This document shows positions 5,259-8,528 of a DNA stretch of 8,528 nucleotides, piece by piece. The notes under the pieces are model-generated. The model was not told where the DNA came from and searched no databases. It worked only from the letters and a program-made list of their open reading frames with translations. A program made the position numbers and the translations under genes. The DNA is from Pseudomonadota bacterium. GTDB lineage: Bacteria; Pseudomonadota; Gammaproteobacteria; Xanthomonadales; Xanthomonadaceae. Numbering within the stretch: position 1 is the first letter of the stretch; the number at the start of each line of letters is the position of its first letter. The stretch covers positions 1-8,528 of the forward strand of contig JAEWFH010000096.1 of the NCBI GenBank assembly GCA_023388955.1. The letters run 5' to 3'.

Positions 5259-5841
5259 GCAGGCGCCGGCCACGGTCGAGGCCGGCTGGATCCTGGAGCG
5301 CCTGGTGCGCCCGGCGCCCTCGCGCACGCCCTTCGTCGAGCTGCGCCATTCGCGGCTGCTCAGGACCCCGTTGCGGCTGGCCGGTGAATACCGCCGCCCC
5401 GCCGCCGGCACCCTGGTGCGCGAGGTCCGGGTGCCTTACCGCGAGACCACCACGCTGGAGGGGGGCGGGGCGCTGATCGAGCGCGAAGGCCGCGCGCCGC
5501 GCCGGGTGCAGCTGGACGGGGCGCCGGAGCTGGCCGGCCTGGGCGGCAGTTTCGAGGCGCTGCTGGCCGGTGACCGCGAGGTACTGGAGCGCGAGTTCGA
5601 ACTGCGAGCCGAAGGCAGTCGCGGGGCCTGGACCCTGCACCTGGTGCCGAGGGATCCGGCCCTGCGCGAGCTGGGCACGCTGGTGCTCAAGGGCCGCGGC
5701 AGCGAACTGCGTTGCATCGAGGCGGACGGCGGCGACGGCGGCGAGCCGCAGCGCACCCTGCTGTCCGGGGCCGCGGTGGACGCCCGTGGGGTGGAAGCCG
5801 CCGGCGCGCTGGCCGCGCTGTGCCACGCACCGGCACGATGA
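5179..5841 (+). CDS. LolA-like periplasmic carrier protein of the xanthomonadin locus
   Basis: A 220-residue secreted protein. Residues 1-26 form a signal peptide (basic MKQ start, long Leu/Ala core, likely cut after PAPAAA). No cysteine follows the cut site, so it is a soluble periplasmic protein, not a lipoprotein. The pattern RTPFVELRHSRLLRTPLRLAG (49-69), then a strand ending in VRVPYRETTTLEG (83-95), fits the LolA fold, which shields lipid tails in transit to the outer membrane. The only two cysteines (179 and 215) might form a disulfide. Context suggests it carries the lipid-linked pigment from the MMPL exporter to the outer membrane; that is inference. The ribosome site is poor (AGGA just two bases before the ATG) and the start lies inside the acyltransferase frame, so translation is probably coupled. 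It ends in an ATGA overlap. Confidence 0.85.
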   Translation: MKQATIAFPLALLLALASALPAPAAAEQAPATVEAGWILERLVRPAPSRTPFVELRHSRLLRTPLRLAGEYRRPAAGTLVREVRVPYRETTTLEGGGALIEREGRAPRRVQLDGAPELAGLGGSFEALLAGDREVLEREFELRAEGSRGAWTLHLVPRDPALRELGTLVLKGRGSELRCIEADGGDGGEPQRTLLSGAAVDARGVEAAGALAALCHAPAR

Positions 5842-8201
5842 GCCGCGCCGGCCGCTGGACGCTGGTCCTGGCCTGGATCGCGCTGCTGGTGCTGGCCGGC
5901 GGCTGGCTGGCGCGCAACCTGGAGGTGGCGGGTGACCTGCGCCGGTTCATGCCCGAGCCGCGCACGCCGGAGCAGAAGCTGCTGGTCGAGGGCGTGGGCG
6001 AGGGCCCGGGTTCCCGGCTGCTGCTGGTTGCGTTGGAAGGCGCGCCGCCGGAGGTGCTGGCCGGACAGTCGGCGGTGCTGCGTGAGGTGCTGGCCAGCGA
6101 CCCCCGGTTTGCCTTGGCCACCAACGGCGGGGCGGCGAGCCTGGAGCAGGTGCCCGAGGCGTTGCGCCCGTACCGCTACCTGCTTTCGCCGACCCTGGAC
6201 CGGCACACGCTGGACGCGGACTACCTGCGCGACGAGCTGGAGGCACGGCTGCAGGACCTGGGTTCGCCGGCCGGGCACATGCTCGAGCCGCTGCTGCCCT
6301 CGGACCCGACCCTGGAGGTGCGGGCCCTGGCCGACCAGTGGCAGGGGGCGGCGGCGCCCAAGCGCCTGCACGGGGTGTGGTTCGACCACGCCGGCGAACG
6401 TGCGCTGCTGCTGGTCCAGACCGTAGCCGCAGGCTTCGATCCCGATGGCCAGGCGCGGGCGCTGGAGGCGGTGCACGCAGCGTTCGGGCAGGCGCGCGGC
6501 GGAAGCGGTTCGCGCCTGGTGGTGACCGGGCCGGGGGCGTTCTCGGTCGAGGTCGGCGGCCATACGCGCGCGGAGGCCGCGCGCCTTGGCAGCATGGATA
6601 CGGTCGCGTTCGTGCTGTTGCTGCTGCTCGCCTACCGCAGCTGGCGGGCGCCGCTGCTGGGCGCGCTGCCGCTGGCGAGCGGCGGGCTGGCCGGGCTGGT
6701 GGCGGTGGTGGCCGGCTTCGAGGCGGTGCACGGCATCACCCTGGCCTTCGGCTTCACCCTGGTCGGGGTGGCGCAGGACTATCCGATCCATCTTTTCAGC
6801 AACCAGCGCGCCGCGCAGTCGCCGTGGGACAGCGTGCGCGCGCTGTGGCCGGCGCTGGCGGTGGGCGTGGTCGCGACCTGCATCGCCTACCTCGCGTTCT
6901 TTGCCGCCGGGGTGGAGGGGTTGTCGCAGCTGGCGGTGTTCACCATCACCGGGCTGGCGGTGGCGGCGCTGTCGACCCGGTTCCTGCTGCCGGCGTTGCT
7001 GGACGACGGCAGCGGCCAAGGTGCCTTTGCCGACCCGGCGGCCTCGCCGCGCCTGCAGTGGCTGTGGTCGCGGATGCAGGCGCTGCCGCGGCTGGGTGGC
7101 ACCGGCGCGCTGGTGCTGGCGATCCTGGCGGCCGGGCTGGTGTGGTGGATGCCCGGAGCGTTCTGGCAGAACGACCTGTCGCGGCTGACCCCGGTGCCGG
7201 AGGCGTCGCTGCATGCCGACGAGGTGCTGCGCCGCGAACTCCGTGCGCCGGACGTGCGCCACCTCGCGGTGGTCCGCGGCGCGGATGTCGAAGTGGTGCT
7301 GCAGGCGTCCGAGCGCCTGTTGCCGGTGCTGGAGGGGCTGCGCCGCGACGGCGTGCTGGCCGACTACGACCTGGCCGCGCGCTACCTGCCCAGCGCCGCG
7401 ACCCAGCGCGAACGCCAGGCGCGCCTGCCCGGCCCGGATGCGCTCGCGCAGGCGTTGCAGGAGGCGGTGGTGGACGGGCCGTTCCGCGCCGACGCGTTCG
7501 ACCCCTTCCTGGCCGACGTGGAGCAGGCGCGCACCGCCGCGCCGCTGCGGCCGGAGGGGCTTGCCGGCACCCCGCTGGCGGTCCCGCTGGAAGGCCTGCT
7601 GCTGCCTGCCGACGACGGCGCGATCGGGCTGGTCTCGCTCAGCGGCATCACCGACCTGCGCACGCTCACGGTCGCGCTGGAGGCGAACGGGGCGCGGATG
7701 CTGGACCTCAAGGCCGCCTCCGAATCGCTGGTGGTCGAGTACCGCGGCCGGTTGCTGTGGACCCTGCTGGTGGCGTTCGGCCTGCTGGCGCTGGTGGTGG
7801 CCGCGGCGCTGCGTTCGCCGCCGCGCACGATGCGGGTGCTGGCGCCGATGGTGCTGACCACGCTGGTGGTGGTGGCGCTGCTGCGGGTGGCCGGGGTCGA
7901 GCTCAACCTGTTCCACCTGGTCGCGCTGATCCTCGCCGCCGGGCTGGGCCTGGACTACGCGCTGTTCTTCGACCACGCGGGTGATTCGCGCGATGCCCAG
8001 GTGCGCACCCTGCACGCGGTGATCGTCTGCAGCCTGACCACGCTGCTGGTGTTCGCGGTGCTGGCCAGCTCGTCGATCCCGGTACTGCGGGCGATCGGCA
8101 GCACGGTGGCGCTGGGCGTGGCGGGCAACTTCGTGTTGTCGGTGCTGGTGTCGCGGCGCCCGGTGGCCCGTGAAGACGTCCCCCGGGAGCCGGCGGCATG
8201 A
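5838..8201 (+). CDS. MMPL/RND-family xanthomonadin exporter
   Basis: A 787-residue inner-membrane transporter with the duplicated MMPL plan. Helix 1 (7-24) is followed by a large periplasmic domain (25-250) and helices 2-6 (about 252-388). The second half begins with helix 7 (423-439), then another periplasmic domain (440-637) and helices 8-12 (638-773). The paired proton-relay-type motifs are GVAQDYPIHLF (Asp314, Tyr315) and GLGLDYALFFDH (Asp706, Tyr707), one in each half. Relatives in Xanthomonas are called xanthomonadin exporters and are needed for outer-membrane localisation of the pigment. The length matches that group. The ATG at 5838 overlaps the LolA-like stop, and its own stop overlaps the next start. 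Together with the LolA-like protein it likely forms the route out of the inner membrane; energy from the proton gradient is inferred from the family. Confidence 0.92.
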   Translation: MSRAGRWTLVLAWIALLVLAGGWLARNLEVAGDLRRFMPEPRTPEQKLLVEGVGEGPGSRLLLVALEGAPPEVLAGQSAVLREVLASDPRFALATNGGAASLEQVPEALRPYRYLLSPTLDRHTLDADYLRDELEARLQDLGSPAGHMLEPLLPSDPTLEVRALADQWQGAAAPKRLHGVWFDHAGERALLLVQTVAAGFDPDGQARALEAVHAAFGQARGGSGSRLVVTGPGAFSVEVGGHTRAEAARLGSMDTVAFVLLLLLAYRSWRAPLLGALPLASGGLAGLVAVVAGFEAVHGITLAFGFTLVGVAQDYPIHLFSNQRAAQSPWDSVRALWPALAVGVVATCIAYLAFFAAGVEGLSQLAVFTITGLAVAALSTRFLLPALLDDGSGQGAFADPAASPRLQWLWSRMQALPRLGGTGALVLAILAAGLVWWMPGAFWQNDLSRLTPVPEASLHADEVLRRELRAPDVRHLAVVRGADVEVVLQASERLLPVLEGLRRDGVLADYDLAARYLPSAATQRERQARLPGPDALAQALQEAVVDGPFRADAFDPFLADVEQARTAAPLRPEGLAGTPLAVPLEGLLLPADDGAIGLVSLSGITDLRTLTVALEANGARMLDLKAASESLVVEYRGRLLWTLLVAFGLLALVVAAALRSPPRTMRVLAPMVLTTLVVVALLRVAGVELNLFHLVALILAAGLGLDYALFFDHAGDSRDAQVRTLHAVIVCSLTTLLVFAVLASSSIPVLRAIGSTVALGVAGNFVLSVLVSRRPVAREDVPREPAA

Positions 8202-8528
8202 GCGGCCCCGCGATGCCCGATGCCGCCGCCATCGAGGCGCTGGTCCCGCATGCCGGGACGATGTCGCTGTGGGACCAGGTCCTGGCCTGGGACGGGGAGC
8301 GCATCGTGCTGCGCGCCTGGCGCCATCGCGACCCGGACCACCCGTTGCGCGCGCGCGGGCGGCTGCATGCCGTGCACCTGTGCGAATACGGCGCCCAGGC
8401 GATGGCGGTGCACGGTGGCCTGCGCGCGAAGGCCGCCGGCGCCACCGCACGCCCCGGGCTGCTGGTCGGCCTGCGTGCGGTGGAACTGCACGTGGAGCGC
8501 ATCGACGACCTGCCCGGCGACCTGGAGT
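8198..8528 (+). CDS. ApeP-like 3-hydroxyacyl-ACP dehydratase (COG4706), partial
   Basis: The first 110 residues of a hotdog-fold protein are seen; the frame is open to the window end. The N-terminal PHAGTMSLWDQV (17-28) and the central helix motif GRLHAVHLCEYGAQAMAVHGGL (54-75) match the COG4706 group of predicted 3-hydroxylacyl-ACP dehydratases found in aryl polyene loci. That group is thought to work beside the smaller FabZ-like protein in making the conjugated double bonds. The usual length is about 150 residues, so roughly two thirds are present. The ATG overlaps the exporter stop (ATGA at 8198). The next genes would be expected to be the ketosynthases and ketoreductase, but they are outside the window. 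Confidence 0.87.
   Translation, partial: MSGPAMPDAAAIEALVPHAGTMSLWDQVLAWDGERIVLRAWRHRDPDHPLRARGRLHAVHLCEYGAQAMAVHGGLRAKAAGATARPGLLVGLRAVELHVERIDDLPGDLE

Noticed and set aside
3147..5411. A 754-codon open frame on the minus strand opposite the carrier protein, membrane protein and acyltransferase genes
   Set aside because: Low-complexity Arg/Gln/Pro composition, no recognisable motif, and it overlaps four well-supported genes.
5712..5837. Upstream start for the exporter
   Set aside because: It would overlap the LolA-like gene by 130 bases and add an Arg-rich stretch before the first helix; the ATGA start at 5838 is far more natural.
6338..7984. A 548-codon plus-strand frame inside the exporter gene
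   Set aside because: Gly/Ala/Arg-rich shadow in another frame of a well-recognised membrane protein.
5436..8450. A 1004-codon open frame on the minus strand opposite the exporter gene
   Set aside because: It is very rich in Arg, Gln, His and Pro with no domain or helix pattern, as expected of the antisense of GC-rich coding DNA. The plus strand has clear MMPL motifs.
1..8528. CRISPR arrays, tRNA or rRNA genes, insertion sequences, prophage or defence genes
   Set aside because: I saw no regular repeat-spacer pattern, no cloverleaf-like or rRNA-like conserved stretch, no transposase motif and no terminal inverted repeats. Composition looks even across the window.

Overview
The window is very GC-rich DNA (roughly 70% by eye) with tightly packed genes. 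The gene content points to a yellow-pigmented member of the Xanthomonadaceae/Lysobacteraceae (Xanthomonas, Lysobacter, Luteimonas or a relative). The genus cannot be fixed from the sequence alone.

Left half, minus strand, in order of transcription: xanB2 (chorismatase that makes 3- and 4-hydroxybenzoate, 2883-1852), an 82-residue membrane protein (1795-1547), hemB (porphobilinogen synthase, 1500-508) and the N-terminal 130 residues of aroE (shikimate dehydrogenase, 392 to the window edge). Gaps between them are 56, 46 and 115 bases. hemB, and possibly xanB2, has a -10-like hexamer 6-7 bases before the start codon and no Shine-Dalgarno sequence, as in leaderless genes.

Right half, plus strand: a run of seven genes starts about 100 bases from xanB2 in a divergent arrangement. 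They are an acyl carrier protein (xanC-like), a six-helix membrane protein of the COG4648 type, a very short FabZ-like hotdog dehydratase with a GTG start, a lysophospholipid-acyltransferase-like protein, a LolA-like periplasmic carrier, a 787-residue MMPL/RND-type exporter, and a second hotdog dehydratase (COG4706/ApeP-like) cut by the window end. Three of the junctions are ATGA stop/start overlaps. The acyltransferase/LolA junction is different, with an 80-base overlap.

Together this is the xanthomonadin (aryl polyene pigment) locus. XanB2 makes the 3-hydroxybenzoate head group from chorismate. It is loaded onto the carrier protein and extended and dehydrated by an unusual type II polyketide-like pathway. 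The acyltransferase, LolA-like protein and MMPL protein then probably attach the polyene to a lipid and move it to the outer membrane. The ATP-dependent ligase that loads the starter, the ketosynthases, ketoreductase, thioesterase and glycosyltransferase are not in this window and probably lie beyond its right end. This is a known type of system; I see no clearly new system. The main oddities are the compact gene order without the ligase and thioesterase, the acyltransferase/LolA overlap, and the leaderless-type promoters with a direct repeat at hemB.
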